A DNA stretch of 64,000 bases, from NCBI RefSeq assembly GCF_000238795.1, contig NZ_AFNK01000071.1, forward strand, positions 124,001 through 188,000, written 5' to 3'. This DNA is from Haemophilus sputorum CCUG 13788 (GTDB taxonomy: Bacteria; Pseudomonadota; Gammaproteobacteria; Enterobacterales; Pasteurellaceae). The notes under the pieces are model-generated. The model searched no databases. It was given only the letters and a program-made list of their open reading frames with translations, and had not been told where the DNA came from. The translations under genes and the position numbers were made by a program. This document shows positions 19,428-28,337 of this stretch, in pieces. The stretch's first letter is position 1; each line of letters begins with the position of its first letter.

Positions 19428-20030
19428 TTAAGCTGATTTATTTTTACGATTTCGATACCATTTCCAGCCGAAATAGAGCGCTAAAACGCCTAATATACTA
19501 AAAATAATATGTTGTCCATTTTTCACTTGATGCTCTAACCATTCTAAATTTTTCGCACCATAATCGCCTAAATAAACCCAAATCGGAACAGAGATAATTG
19601 CTGCACAGAAATCAACTGCAATAAATTGCGTATAGCTTACGCGACGAGTAATGCCTGAAACTAAATAAACAACCGCTCTTAATCCTGGTAAGAAACGCGC
19701 TAAAAATAATAGGCGATTACCTTGTTTTTCAAAACGCTCTTGCACTGCCACATAACGGCTTTCAGTCACAATATTACGAATTAGCGGGAATTGTCTAATT
19801 TTCTCACCGTAAATACGCCCTAACCAGTACATAGTGCTATCACCTACCAATACGCCAAGCATACTCACAACAAGCATCCAATGAACATTGGTATAACCCA
19901 GTCCAGAAATTACACCACCAGAAACTAAAGTAACATCTTCGGGAATCGGTACACCAAAACCACAGGCTAATAAAACTAAAAATACCGCCCAATAACCATA
20001 ACTACTAAAAAATTCAATTAAAAATTCCAT
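19428..20030 (-). CDS. DedA family inner-membrane protein
   Basis: A 200-aa polytopic membrane protein of the DedA/VTT family. Typical motifs are GFGVPIPEDVTLVSGG near residue 30, GDSTMYWLGR, and the conserved FLARFLPGLRAVVYLVSGI with its arginines. Some family members flip undecaprenyl phosphate or phospholipids across the membrane, but this subgroup is not assigned. It starts 2 bp after the purR stop on the same strand, so it is cotranscribed with the regulator. Confidence 0.9.
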   Translation of the reverse strand: MEFLIEFFSSYGYWAVFLVLLACGFGVPIPEDVTLVSGGVISGLGYTNVHWMLVVSMLGVLVGDSTMYWLGRIYGEKIRQFPLIRNIVTESRYVAVQERFEKQGNRLLFLARFLPGLRAVVYLVSGITRRVSYTQFIAVDFCAAIISVPIWVYLGDYGAKNLEWLEHQVKNGQHIIFSILGVLALYFGWKWYRNRKNKSA

Positions 20031-20032
20031 GT

Positions 20033-21049
20033 CTATCCTTGTTGATTAAGATCTTTTACTGAGTGACGCACAACCAATTCCGGGTGGAATTCTAATGTAT
20101 GTGGCTCACTTGCTTTTTCGCTATTTTGAATACGTTCTAACAATAAATCTAAGGCAGCTCTACCTAAACGAGATTTTGATTGATGAATCGTGGTTAGCGG
20201 TGGCGCGTAAAAGCGAGAGCTATGAATATTATCATAACCTATGATAGAAATATCACTTGGCACAGATAGCCCCTTTTCAGTAATAGATGAAATTGCGCCT
20301 AAAGCCTGAACATCACTAAAACAGAAAATAGCAGTTGGCAATTCTTTTTGGCGGAACATATTATTCATACATTCAAAACCATCTTCTGGTTCAAAGTCAC
20401 CATCAAAAATCCAATCTTGATTGATAGGTAAATTAGCCTCTTCCATAGCTTTAGTAAATCCCTCTAAACGCAATTTAGAGATTGTTTTTTCTAAAGATCC
20501 AGCAATAACACCAATGGCTTTATGTCCTTTTTCAATCAAATGACGCGTAGCTAAATAACCACCTTCAACACTATTATCTAAAATACGATCGCTTTTACCA
20601 TCGTGTACGCCCCAGTCCATTACTACCATAGGCACATTAGTTCCATTAAATAACGCTAAAGATTTTTCAGTATATTCTGAACACATAACTAAAATACCAT
20701 CTACGCGTTTTTTAATTAGCATATCTAAGTGATTTTGGATTTTCTCCGGCTCATTTTGTGTATTACATAAAAAGAGAGAATAACCTTGTCGATAACACTG
20801 CTCTTCAACTGCGAGCACCACTTCAGCAAAATATGGCGATTCACTGGTTGTAATAATCATCCCGATAGATTTAGTCGTATTCACTTTTAAGCTACGCGCA
20901 ACTGCACTAGGCGAATAGTTTAATGCTTTCACAGCATCCCATACCGCTTTAGTTGTATCTTCTGCTACAAATCGGGTTTTATTAATAACATGAGAAACTG
21001 TCGTGGTTGACACGCCAGCATGTTTTGCAACATCTTTAATCGTCGCCAT
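20033..21049 (-). CDS. purR: Purine repressor PurR
   Basis: LacI-family repressor that binds PUR boxes when loaded with hypoxanthine or guanine. It has 338 aa. The N-terminal helix-turn-helix is [28 protein letters not shown], the hinge helix is [11 protein letters not shown], and a periplasmic-binding-protein-like corepressor domain follows. A perfect PUR box lies before cvpA-purF in this window. I see no clear PUR box before purR itself. Confidence 0.95.
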   Translation of the reverse strand: MATIKDVAKHAGVSTTTVSHVINKTRFVAEDTTKAVWDAVKALNYSPSAVARSLKVNTTKSIGMIITTSESPYFAEVVLAVEEQCYRQGYSLFLCNTQNEPEKIQNHLDMLIKKRVDGILVMCSEYTEKSLALFNGTNVPMVVMDWGVHDGKSDRILDNSVEGGYLATRHLIEKGHKAIGVIAGSLEKTISKLRLEGFTKAMEEANLPINQDWIFDGDFEPEDGFECMNNMFRQKELPTAIFCFSDVQALGAISSITEKGLSVPSDISIIGYDNIHSSRFYAPPLTTIHQSKSRLGRAALDLLLERIQNSEKASEPHTLEFHPELVVRHSVKDLNQQG

Positions 21050-21085
21050 AAAAAACTCACTTTTATTCTAAAATAGTAACGTTTT

Positions 21086-21114
21086 ATTATAACGATTTTA
21101 AACAAGAGCGTGAA
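21086..21114 (-). promoter_or_regulatory. Promoter of purR-dedA
   Basis: On the minus strand -35 TTCACG (21109-21114) and a perfect -10 TATAAT (21086-21091) are separated by 17 bp. The -10 lies 36 bp before the purR start. Confidence 0.6.
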
Positions 21115-21143
21115 CAATTAGAATTTTTTTACACAAAAAAATA

Positions 21144-21163
21144 AAACCCTCCGAGGAGGGTTT
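21144..21163 (-). terminator. Terminator of gdhA
   Basis: A perfect 9-bp stem AAACCCTCC/GGAGGGTTT with a 2-nt spacer is followed on the minus strand by a TTTTATTTTTTT tract. It lies 24 bp beyond the gdhA stop. Confidence 0.88.
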
Positions 21164-21186
21164 CTCAAATTGCTTGAACAAATAAA

Positions 21187-22536
21187 TTATAATACACCTT
21201 GTTCTAACATTGCTGTTGCCACTTTTTTGAAGCCCGCAATGTTTGCACCATTTACGTAGTTCACAAAACCATCGGCTTCGCGACCATTTTCAACGCAGTT
21301 TTCATGAATTGCGCTCATAATACCGAATAAACGTTGATCAACTTCTTCACGAGTCCAAGATAAACGCATTGCATTTTGGCTCATTTCTAAACCTGAAGTT
21401 GCTACACCACCAGCATTTGCCGCTTTACCTGGCGCATAAAGAATTTTTGCCGCTAAGAATACTTCAACACCGTCTAAAGTTGTTGGCATATTCGCACCTT
21501 CTGCTACACAGATGCAACCATTTTTAACCAATTCTTTTGCATCATTGCCATCTAATTCATTTTGTGTTGCACAAGGCAATGCAATATCACATTTTACACC
21601 CCAAGGTTTTTGACCTTCAAAGTATTGTAATCCTTGCTCTTTGGCATACACAGATAAACGTTCACGACGTTCATTTTTCAAGACTAATAAAGCAGCTAGT
21701 TGAGATTCGGTCATGCCTGCATCAGAGAATAAGACATAGCCATTTGAATCTGAAACAGTTAAGACTTTTGCCCCTTTTTGGATAGCTTTTTCAGCCGCAT
21801 ATTGCGCTACATTACCTGAACCAGAAATGACTACACGTTTGCCTTCAAAACCTTGCCCACGGGTTGATAGCATTGCATCAGCAAAATAAACCGCACCATA
21901 ACCGGTCGCTTCAGGTCGAATTAAGCTACCGCCCCAAGTTAAACTTTTACCTGTTAGTACAGAAGTAAATTCATTACGTAATTTTTTATACTGACCATAC
22001 ATATAACCGATTTCACGACCACCTACACCAATATCACCCGCAGGAACATCAGTATCTGCACCAATATGGCGAGAAAGTTCGGTCATGAATGCTTGGCAGA
22101 AACGCATTACTTCAGCGTCTGATTTGCCTTTTGGATCAAAGTCTGAACCACCTTTACCACCACCCATTGGCAATGTTGTTAATGCATTCTTGAATACTTG
22201 CTCAAAAGCTAAGAATTTTAATACGCCTAAATCGACCGTCGGATGGAAACGAATCCCACCTTTATAAGGGCCAATTGCTGAGTTCATTTGGACACGGTAG
22301 CCACGGTTAACTTGTACGTTACCATTATCATCAACCCAAGTTACACGGAAAGTAATCACTCGTTCCGGTTCAACTAAGCGCTCTAAAATACCATGTTTAG
22401 TATATTGTGGATTTTTAGCTAAAAATGGCGCTAGAGAAATAAACACTTCTTCAACCGCTTGGTGGAATGGTGCTTGATTTGGATCGCGTTGTTTAATTTT
22501 TTGGAACAATGAATCTAATGCGTGTAATTCGCTCAT
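21187..22536 (-). CDS. gdhA: NADP-specific glutamate dehydrogenase
   Basis: Assimilates ammonia by reductive amination of 2-oxoglutarate to glutamate. The 449-aa length is typical of the NADP-dependent hexameric enzyme. The catalytic-lysine region is PMGGGKGGSDFDPKGKSD, and the nucleotide fold has VVISGSGNVAQYAAEKAI. AGGAGCC is the ribosome-binding site. A CRP-type site lies about 175-190 bp upstream. Together with the sucABCD genes it indicates active 2-oxoglutarate use. Confidence 0.97.
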   Translation of the reverse strand: MSELHALDSLFQKIKQRDPNQAPFHQAVEEVFISLAPFLAKNPQYTKHGILERLVEPERVITFRVTWVDDNGNVQVNRGYRVQMNSAIGPYKGGIRFHPTVDLGVLKFLAFEQVFKNALTTLPMGGGKGGSDFDPKGKSDAEVMRFCQAFMTELSRHIGADTDVPAGDIGVGGREIGYMYGQYKKLRNEFTSVLTGKSLTWGGSLIRPEATGYGAVYFADAMLSTRGQGFEGKRVVISGSGNVAQYAAEKAIQKGAKVLTVSDSNGYVLFSDAGMTESQLAALLVLKNERRERLSVYAKEQGLQYFEGQKPWGVKCDIALPCATQNELDGNDAKELVKNGCICVAEGANMPTTLDGVEVFLAAKILYAPGKAANAGGVATSGLEMSQNAMRLSWTREEVDQRLFGIMSAIHENCVENGREADGFVNYVNGANIAGFKKVATAMLEQGVL

Positions 22537-22837
22537 GGTTGGCTCCTGTTAGTTATAATTTTAAAAGAATGTTGTGTTTTAAAGTGGTTTTGAGTTTATC
22601 AATACTTTTTTTACTTGAAAAGTATAATTACAAAAAATAATGCAATAAATTAGAAAAATTAAGTTTAAACGCCTATTTTTTGCTCAATTAGAGCGAATTT
22701 ATCATTTTTTTGTGACAGAAATCACGCTTTTAATCACTTAGCACTCTATTAGAAGTTTTTATGGATTAGAAAAATTTATAACAAAAACCTACCAAGCTTA
22801 TAGGCCTGATGGGTAATTAAAAGTGTTTCTTCAACAA
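22537..22837. promoter_or_regulatory. Control region upstream of gdhA with a CRP-like site
   Basis: This 301-bp gap is very AT-rich and holds no credible gene. At 22711-22726 it contains TGTGA-CAGAAA-TCACG, nine of ten conserved bases of the CRP half-sites TGTGA/TCACA with the correct 6-bp spacer. The site lies 175 bp before the gdhA start. No clear -35/-10 pair stands out. At the far end (22786-22816) is the probable terminator of the lipoprotein gene. Confidence 0.6.
22786..22816 (-). terminator. Probable terminator of the 22838-23467 lipoprotein gene
   Basis: On the minus strand ACCCATCAGGC and GCTTGGTAGGT form an 11-bp stem with two mismatches, followed by TTTTTG. It lies about 20 bp after the stop codon. 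Confidence 0.5.
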
Positions 22838-23467
22838 CTACTTTTCTTCATACTTTTTCATAAATTTTGAAATTGCATTAAGGAAGATATTTTTAATAGG
22901 TTGGGCTTTCCGTTCAAATTCAATATTTTTTTCTTTAAATAAACGGAATTCATCGGCTGAAGCTTTTTCTGGCTTAATATAAGTATTTGCCATTTTTGCC
23001 CAGCTATCCATAGAGAAATGATATACATCAATTAGATATTGGATAATTGCTTTTACCTCTTTATCCTTCACTTTGGCTTTTAATTCCGTTAATTGTTTAA
23101 CTTCTTTTTCCGATTGATTCCAAACATTTTGTTTATAGTCCTCAATCACCATTTTGATATTCTTCTTATCAAAATCACCACAAAATTTTTCACAGCTTGA
23201 TAAAAGCTGCTCTTCGAAATTCGGCATAAAAGTACTATTCGTATCAGACATCCACTTGAAGAATTTTGTGAAATCATCTTTACCTGTTGGCGATTGCATA
23301 TTCGAAATCGGAATAGGCTTTAATAAATCCGCCGGTATATCTGGAAGTTGATTATTCACCAATTTTTCAGTTGGCATTGGTCTTTCTACATAAGCAGCTT
23401 GACTTTGACAAGCTGAAAACGACAATACACTTATCGCTAATAGGCTAGATAGAATAATTTTTTTCAT
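22838..23467 (-). CDS. Putative lipoprotein of unknown function
   Basis: I do not recognise the family. The 209-aa product has a lipoprotein signal peptide (MKKIILSSLLAISVLSFSAC, lipobox FSAC, lipidated Cys20). A short linker is followed by a mostly helical, lysine-rich domain with CEKFCGDF, whose two cysteines could pair. There is an AGGAG-type ribosome-binding site (TTAGGAGTTTAG). It lies downstream of bamE with a USS hairpin between them, so it has its own promoter or depends on readthrough. It ends in KKYEEK. An envelope location is likely; function is unknown. Confidence 0.7.
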   Translation of the reverse strand: MKKIILSSLLAISVLSFSACQSQAAYVERPMPTEKLVNNQLPDIPADLLKPIPISNMQSPTGKDDFTKFFKWMSDTNSTFMPNFEEQLLSSCEKFCGDFDKKNIKMVIEDYKQNVWNQSEKEVKQLTELKAKVKDKEVKAIIQYLIDVYHFSMDSWAKMANTYIKPEKASADEFRLFKEKNIEFERKAQPIKNIFLNAISKFMKKYEEK

Positions 23468-23493
23468 ACTAAACTCCTAAGTTCGAACTAAAT

Positions 23494-23541
23494 ACAAGCG
23501 GTAGATTTTCTGCAAAATTTTACAAAAATTCTACCGCTTGC
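23494..23541. terminator. Inverted USS pair downstream of bamE
   Basis: ACAAGCGGTAGA (23494 on) and TCTACCGCTTGC (ending 23541) form a stem of about 11 bp. Both arms carry the extended USS with AT-rich flanks. It lies 6 bp after the bamE stop and is the likely terminator. Confidence 0.75.
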
Positions 23542-23546
23542 TGAGC

Positions 23547-23903
23547 TTATTGAGCTGGGTTTGGCGCATTATCAGTGAGAGGTTTATCTAACTTCACATC
23601 ACTCACTAAACCTTGATTATCGAAGTAAACGTATAAAGTACGCTGAATTGGATCGTTATAACCCTCACGCTTAATAAAGACGTAATCCCAACGATTTTCG
23701 CCAAATACGTTTTTCAACATTGGCGTGCCTAATAAATATTGCACTTGAACTGGCGTCATACCGATTTTGATCTGATCAATTTTATCTTGTTCTAAATAGT
23801 TACCTTGAGGTACATCAATACGATAGACGACTTTTTTTACCGTAGAACACGCGCTAACACCCATCACTAATGCAAGCACTGCAAGAAGAGATTTCATTTT
23901 CAT
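23547..23903 (-). CDS. bamE: Outer-membrane assembly lipoprotein BamE (SmpA)
   Basis: Small lipoprotein of the BAM complex that inserts beta-barrel proteins into the outer membrane. It has 118 aa with lipidated Cys19 (VSAC). The SmpA/OmlA fold is marked by RIDVPQGNYLEQDKIDQIKIGMTPVQVQYLLGTPM, NRWDYVF and LYVYFDNQGLV. The GNYL motif reported to bind phosphatidylglycerol is present. Neighbours are ndpA upstream and a USS terminator downstream. Confidence 0.95.
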   Translation of the reverse strand: MKMKSLLAVLALVMGVSACSTVKKVVYRIDVPQGNYLEQDKIDQIKIGMTPVQVQYLLGTPMLKNVFGENRWDYVFIKREGYNDPIQRTLYVYFDNQGLVSDVKLDKPLTDNAPNPAQ

Positions 23904-23967
23904 ATATAGTTGACCTTTGAAAAACTGTAATTTGGCGCATCATACCAAATTAGCTAGAAAAAGACGA

Positions 23968-24969
23968 TTATTTATTACGCTCAAGCTGATCGCGAAGATT
24001 CGCCGGCAATCCTTTGATTGTTAATGTGTCGTTTAGTTCATCCCAAATCAGGCGTTCTCCTAAAAGTTCAGCATTAAAACTAATTGTGACCCCTTTTCCA
24101 GATCCTGAAAATTTGGTGAGCGTCTTCAACGCATTACGCACAGGGGGAATAGATTCTTCTAAACCATATTCTTGTGTTTGAGCAAATTGCGCAAAATCTA
24201 ACTCATTTAACGTTGGCATTGATTCTGAAAGTTCTGTCAGCACAATTTCTTCGCCACTAGCAATTTGACCTTTGCAATAATCAAACACTTGTTTTTTTAC
24301 TTCGCGCGTTTGAGGGGCAGAAAGTTCCCCTTGTTCACAGTAATCGCTTACTGCTTGTAATAATGTTTGGTTCTGTACTTGCGGGTTAAAACCTTCTTCT
24401 GCACTTAAAAAGTCCATAAAGAAATCTGCAATTTTCCGCCCTACTCGCCCTTTAATAAAGGTTAAATAGCGATTAGATTGCGCGTTAAGTTTCAATTCAG
24501 TTAAATTGATTCGACAAGCAATGTCATATTGCGTGATCTCTAAATATTGCGTTTGTTGAATCTCTAGCTGTTCATTGACTAACATCGAACTTCTGCTATC
24601 AATTAACGCAACAAATAAATAGTCAGTCGCTAAAAAATTATAGCGGCAAAGAATAAAAGTTCCACCTGAAGCAAATGGATATTTAGCTAACTCTGTGGCT
24701 AACATATTGGCACAGCTTTGGCTAAATGGCAGAAAATCTACCTCCTGTTCTAACAAGCGATTAAGCTGTTGGGCAAAAACTGACTCCGACTTAAATATGC
24801 CATAGGCTTTCGCTTTTGCTTGATATGCTTGATGAAGTTGCAGCATCATCTGCTCAACATCAGCATTAACCACTAACAAATTATCTCTTAGATGAGTGGT
24901 TAAACTTGGCATTTCACCTTCTCCTTGTTGAAGTTGGTGAAGCACTATCTCTGTTACATTTATACTCAT
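23968..24969 (-). CDS. ndpA: Nucleoid-associated protein NdpA/YejK
   Basis: Cytoplasmic 333-aa protein of the NA37/YejK family, found on the nucleoid; its exact role is unsettled. It shows the family features [23 protein letters not shown], the preceding NLTELK strand and the C-terminal [27 protein letters not shown]. Its ATG overlaps the stop of the upstream phosphoethanolamine transferase gene (TAATG), so translation is probably coupled. In E. coli yejK also lies near an alkaline-phosphatase-superfamily membrane protein gene (yejM), a comparable pairing but with a different protein. Confidence 0.93.
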   Translation of the reverse strand: MSINVTEIVLHQLQQGEGEMPSLTTHLRDNLLVVNADVEQMMLQLHQAYQAKAKAYGIFKSESVFAQQLNRLLEQEVDFLPFSQSCANMLATELAKYPFASGGTFILCRYNFLATDYLFVALIDSRSSMLVNEQLEIQQTQYLEITQYDIACRINLTELKLNAQSNRYLTFIKGRVGRKIADFFMDFLSAEEGFNPQVQNQTLLQAVSDYCEQGELSAPQTREVKKQVFDYCKGQIASGEEIVLTELSESMPTLNELDFAQFAQTQEYGLEESIPPVRNALKTLTKFSGSGKGVTISFNAELLGERLIWDELNDTLTIKGLPANLRDQLERNK

Positions 24970-26519
24970 TATTTCTTCTCTTGACTAGGAATCTCAACTG
25001 CTGGATCTAACGGCGCATCAATTTTATCAATGATGGCTTTTAAACCATAATCGTCTTTATCTGGTTGATTACTGAATAAATCCACTTCTTTATTCAGCAA
25101 TGGATTTTCAATACCAATCCATTTTGCGATACCATCCGTAAAGTTTAAACCAGATTTAAATACCTTATAAACATGACGTTCTGTATCATCACTCGAAATT
25201 TTAAACAGCGGCACATTAAAATGCAGCTTGCTTTTACCACTGCTATTGTGAATTTTAATATTATCTTCACTGATTTCATGCGATAAGCCATGATCAGAGA
25301 AATAAATCATTGAGAAACTACGATTAGATGTCGTTTCATTCTGGCGTAAAGCCTCATAAATACGTTTGATGACTTCATCTGTTTTCTTAATTGAAGAAAC
25401 ATAACAATTCACGTTGAAATATTTTTTCGGCAAGCTTTCATCATCATACATTTTCGGATAATCCGTTAAGCGATCGCAGCTAATTGGATGCGAACCATAC
25501 AAATGCACTACAATAAAGCGCTTGCCTTGATGTGGTTGCTTAAGCACTTCATCAAATTTTGGAAGCAACTCAAAATCACTGATATTCTGATTTAATGAAT
25601 CGCCAGCTTTAGTAAAAATTTTCACATCACTTTTATTTGCTAACGATGAAATCGGCGTATCAAACTCACCCAAATAACCTTGATTAGAAAGCCAATAAGT
25701 TTGAATACCCGCCGATTTAATTAAATCAATCAAGCTCAACTCATAATTACTTTCCCAGTTTTTCGTATCGGGTTTAGTCAACATTAACCGCAAAGAAGCA
25801 ATTGTGTTAGTTCCACCAGAGGTAAAACCATCAATTAATGTGCCATTTGCCTGACTCATAAAAGGCGTATTTCCAGATGGATAGCCATACGCATGATGAT
25901 AATCTTTACGCGCACTTTCACCAATAATTAACACATAATCATCATATTTCGATGCACTTGATAAAGTGGATTTACCCCATTTCGGCTCAATGGTTAAGTT
26001 ATTAAGCACATCTAGCTCTTTTTTTACCTTCATACTTTCGGTATAAAAAACTTGGAAAAATTTTAGTCCACTAGATGGTAAAGCCAATAACAGCACCCCA
26101 AAAATCACAAAAGTTTTATTTTTAATCGGCTGAAGATTAAACTCATTTGTAATTTTTCGATAAAAAATGACCGCTAGTAAAATCGCAACTGCACTCGCAT
26201 AGTTCAACCACGAGATCTGCATGAGAAACTCTTTGCTTTCCATTAAATCGGTCGCAAAAATCGATGCAATATATTGATAAGTTGGCGCACCAAAGGTAAT
26301 TCCTACTGGCGTATAAAGGGCATAACCAATACTGATTGGGAGTAACAAAAAGTAGAATGTTTTTTTACTAGCACTTAAGGTAATGATAAGCACCATTAAG
26401 CTAAGCACATCTAAAATGTTAGGTTCAGGGAAAAAACCAGAGCCTTTTAACATTAAAAAAGCTGCACTAAATGCCAATAAAAAGGCGAGCAACGCCCACC
26501 CAATTTTCTTTCCAGACAT
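24969..26519 (-). CDS. Phosphoethanolamine transferase, EptA/CptA type
   Basis: Inner-membrane enzyme expected to move phosphoethanolamine from phosphatidylethanolamine onto lipooligosaccharide. The 516-aa product has five N-terminal membrane spans (residues 1-150) and a periplasmic alkaline-phosphatase-superfamily domain. The metal and catalytic residues are visible: Glu201 in [15 protein letters not shown], the phospho-acceptor threonine (probably Thr237) in [25 protein letters not shown] and [10 protein letters not shown]. It is divergent from pyrH, as I recall for a putative phosphoethanolamine transferase gene of H. influenzae (HI1064). Acceptor site (core or lipid A) cannot be told. Confidence 0.85.
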   Translation of the reverse strand: MSGKKIGWALLAFLLAFSAAFLMLKGSGFFPEPNILDVLSLMVLIITLSASKKTFYFLLLPISIGYALYTPVGITFGAPTYQYIASIFATDLMESKEFLMQISWLNYASAVAILLAVIFYRKITNEFNLQPIKNKTFVIFGVLLLALPSSGLKFFQVFYTESMKVKKELDVLNNLTIEPKWGKSTLSSASKYDDYVLIIGESARKDYHHAYGYPSGNTPFMSQANGTLIDGFTSGGTNTIASLRLMLTKPDTKNWESNYELSLIDLIKSAGIQTYWLSNQGYLGEFDTPISSLANKSDVKIFTKAGDSLNQNISDFELLPKFDEVLKQPHQGKRFIVVHLYGSHPISCDRLTDYPKMYDDESLPKKYFNVNCYVSSIKKTDEVIKRIYEALRQNETTSNRSFSMIYFSDHGLSHEISEDNIKIHNSSGKSKLHFNVPLFKISSDDTERHVYKVFKSGLNFTDGIAKWIGIENPLLNKEVDLFSNQPDKDDYGLKAIIDKIDAPLDPAVEIPSQEKK

Positions 26520-26607
26520 TGTTTGAATTCTCTATTTCTAGTTAAACAAGATTGTTCTATAATAACGCAATTTTGTTTTTAGTACACCAATCATAGAGGC
26601 AATTAAA

Positions 26608-27321
26608 ATGAGTAAACCAATTTATAACCGTATTTTATTAAAATTAAGCGGCGAAGCGCTGCAAGGCGAAGAAGGATTTGGTATCGATCCGTCTATTTTA
26701 GATCGTATGGCGCTTGAGATTAAAGAACTCATTGAAATGGGCGTAGAAGTCGGCGTAGTCATCGGTGGCGGTAACTTATTCCGTGGCGCAAAATTAGCTA
26801 AAGCGGGTATGAATCGTGTTGTAGGCGACCACATGGGGATGCTTGCAACGGTAATGAATGGTTTAGCAATGCGTGATGCGCTTCACCGTGCAGATGTGAA
26901 TGCGAAATTGATGTCAGCTTTCCAATTAAATGGTATTTGTGATACTTATAACTGGTCTGAAGCAATCAAAATGTTACGTGAAAAACGCGTGGTCATTTTC
27001 TCTGCCGGTACAGGTAGCCCATTCTTTACAACTGACTCTGCAGCTTGCTTACGTGGTATTGAAATTGAAGCCGATGTAGTATTAAAAGCTACTAAAGTAG
27101 ATGGTGTTTATGATAAAGACCCAGCAAAACACAATGATGCTCAGTTATTCAACAGCCTTTCTTATGCAGAAGTGATTGATAAAGAACTACAAGTGATGGA
27201 CTTAGCAGCGTTTACGCTTGCTCGTGACCACGGTATGCCGATTCGTGTATTTAATATGGGCAAACCAGGTGCATTACGCCAAGTGATTTTAGGTGAAGAA
27301 GAAGGTACAACCATTCGCTAA
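26608..27321 (+). CDS. pyrH: UMP kinase
   Basis: Phosphorylates UMP to UDP for pyrimidine and cell-wall precursor supply. It is a 237-aa hexameric amino-acid-kinase-fold enzyme with [12 protein letters not shown] at the start, [12 protein letters not shown], and the nucleotide region [47 protein letters not shown] ribosome-binding site precedes the ATG. It is not followed by frr as in enterics: two minus-strand lipoprotein genes lie between them. Confidence 0.97.
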   Translation: MSKPIYNRILLKLSGEALQGEEGFGIDPSILDRMALEIKELIEMGVEVGVVIGGGNLFRGAKLAKAGMNRVVGDHMGMLATVMNGLAMRDALHRADVNAKLMSAFQLNGICDTYNWSEAIKMLREKRVVIFSAGTGSPFFTTDSAACLRGIEIEADVVLKATKVDGVYDKDPAKHNDAQLFNSLSYAEVIDKELQVMDLAAFTLARDHGMPIRVFNMGKPGALRQVILGEEEGTTIR

Positions 27322-27344
27322 TAGAAGCTGAATAAAAAATAAAG

Positions 27345-27377
27345 AAACGGTAGAAATGATGATTTCTACCGTTTTTT
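27345..27377. terminator. Terminator after pyrH (bidirectional)
   Basis: A perfect 13-bp stem AAACGGTAGAAAT/ATTTCTACCGTTT with a 4-nt loop is followed by TTT on the plus strand. It lies between the convergent pyrH and lipoprotein genes and can serve both. Confidence 0.88.
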
Positions 27378-27382
27378 GTTAA

Positions 27383-28264
27383 TTAAAATAAGTTCTTTTC
27401 CCCAGCATTAAAAATGTCATCTTGACCATTTTTGCCTGGTTTGGCTAATTGTGACTTATCAAAGAAGCATTGTTTATCTTTCTCATAATCGCATGGCGTA
27501 GAACACACAGGATAAATATTTGATACTTGGCAATTTGAAGCGCCATCTTCTTTGCAATTTGCTAAGGCGTCATCTTTGGAGCGCTGGCCAAGAATCCCTA
27601 ATCCGAAATAAGATGTAGGTCCATTTTTCTCTGCATGTGCGACACTTAAACAAGCATTACTAAATCCAAATAGAAACTCGCAACGTTCACCACTTTCTTT
27701 TTCACACTGGCTAATGGCTTCTTTTTTGGCATTGGCTAAATTTGGAGTAGGAACATCATTACCCCATATTCCTTGTTTTTTATTTCCTTGTCTTACGGCA
27801 ACAACAGACCAAGTGCGAGGTTTTAATTCTAGTTTGCTTGTATCGTAATATCCATTACATTTGAATTCTTTATCAATATCACCAAACCCAGTCTCAGCAC
27901 GATGAGATTTAATTTTGCCATTCATATCGGTAAAGACATAAGTCCACTTATGGTTACCTGTAAAGACTTTTTCTTTTTTGGTATAAATGGTTGTGCCATA
28001 AGCATGATGGCCACGCCCTACTTCATATTCTAAAACATTGTAAAGCGGTCTAGCAAAACCATAAATTAAGAAAGTCTCCTTTTCACTTGAACATTGTTTA
28101 ATATCATCTGGATAAAGCCCTTTGCTTTCCATAAATTCATTGACATCTTTTCCTGACCAATAAAGTGTTGTACCAAGATGAACATAAGTGGAGCAACTGC
28201 TTAATAATCCGTAAATAGAAGTAAAAAACGCGAGCTTTAATAATGGTTTTATTGAATATTTCAT
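27383..28264 (-). CDS. DUF4189-like lipoprotein, copy 2
   Basis: A 293-aa lipoprotein (lipidated Cys24 in LLSSC) closely related to its upstream neighbour at 28338-29186. Both share an N-terminal domain YxHLGTTLYWSGKDxNEF...GRGHHAYGTTIYT...ETGFGDIDKEFxC and a C-terminal cysteine-rich domain with two repeats. In each repeat a tryptophan-containing strand is followed by AxxxAxxxC and a CxxxxxxxxxC pattern, which resembles DUF4189. Six or more cysteines after the lipobox suggest disulfides, hence a periplasmic or surface location. Function is unknown. The C-terminal tail KPGKNGQDDIFNAGEKNLF is not shared. Confidence 0.75.
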   Translation of the reverse strand: MKYSIKPLLKLAFFTSIYGLLSSCSTYVHLGTTLYWSGKDVNEFMESKGLYPDDIKQCSSEKETFLIYGFARPLYNVLEYEVGRGHHAYGTTIYTKKEKVFTGNHKWTYVFTDMNGKIKSHRAETGFGDIDKEFKCNGYYDTSKLELKPRTWSVVAVRQGNKKQGIWGNDVPTPNLANAKKEAISQCEKESGERCEFLFGFSNACLSVAHAEKNGPTSYFGLGILGQRSKDDALANCKEDGASNCQVSNIYPVCSTPCDYEKDKQCFFDKSQLAKPGKNGQDDIFNAGEKNLF

Positions 28265-28301
28265 ATGAAACTCTTTATATCGAATTTTTTAGTGAAAATA
28301 T

Positions 28302-28328
28302 AACCGCTTACTTTAACAATAAGCGGTT
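28302..28328. terminator. Short hairpin between the two paralogous lipoprotein genes
   Basis: A perfect 9-bp stem AACCGCTTA/TAAGCGGTT with a 9-nt loop resembles a USS pair whose last core base has changed. It lies 10 bp after the stop of the upstream gene (28338). There is no strong T run, so it may only attenuate. Confidence 0.55.
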
Positions 28329-28337
28329 TGTTTTATA

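Noticed and set aside
21050-21120. PUR box in front of purR
   Set aside because: The only candidate around AAAACGTTACTATT misses several fixed consensus positions.
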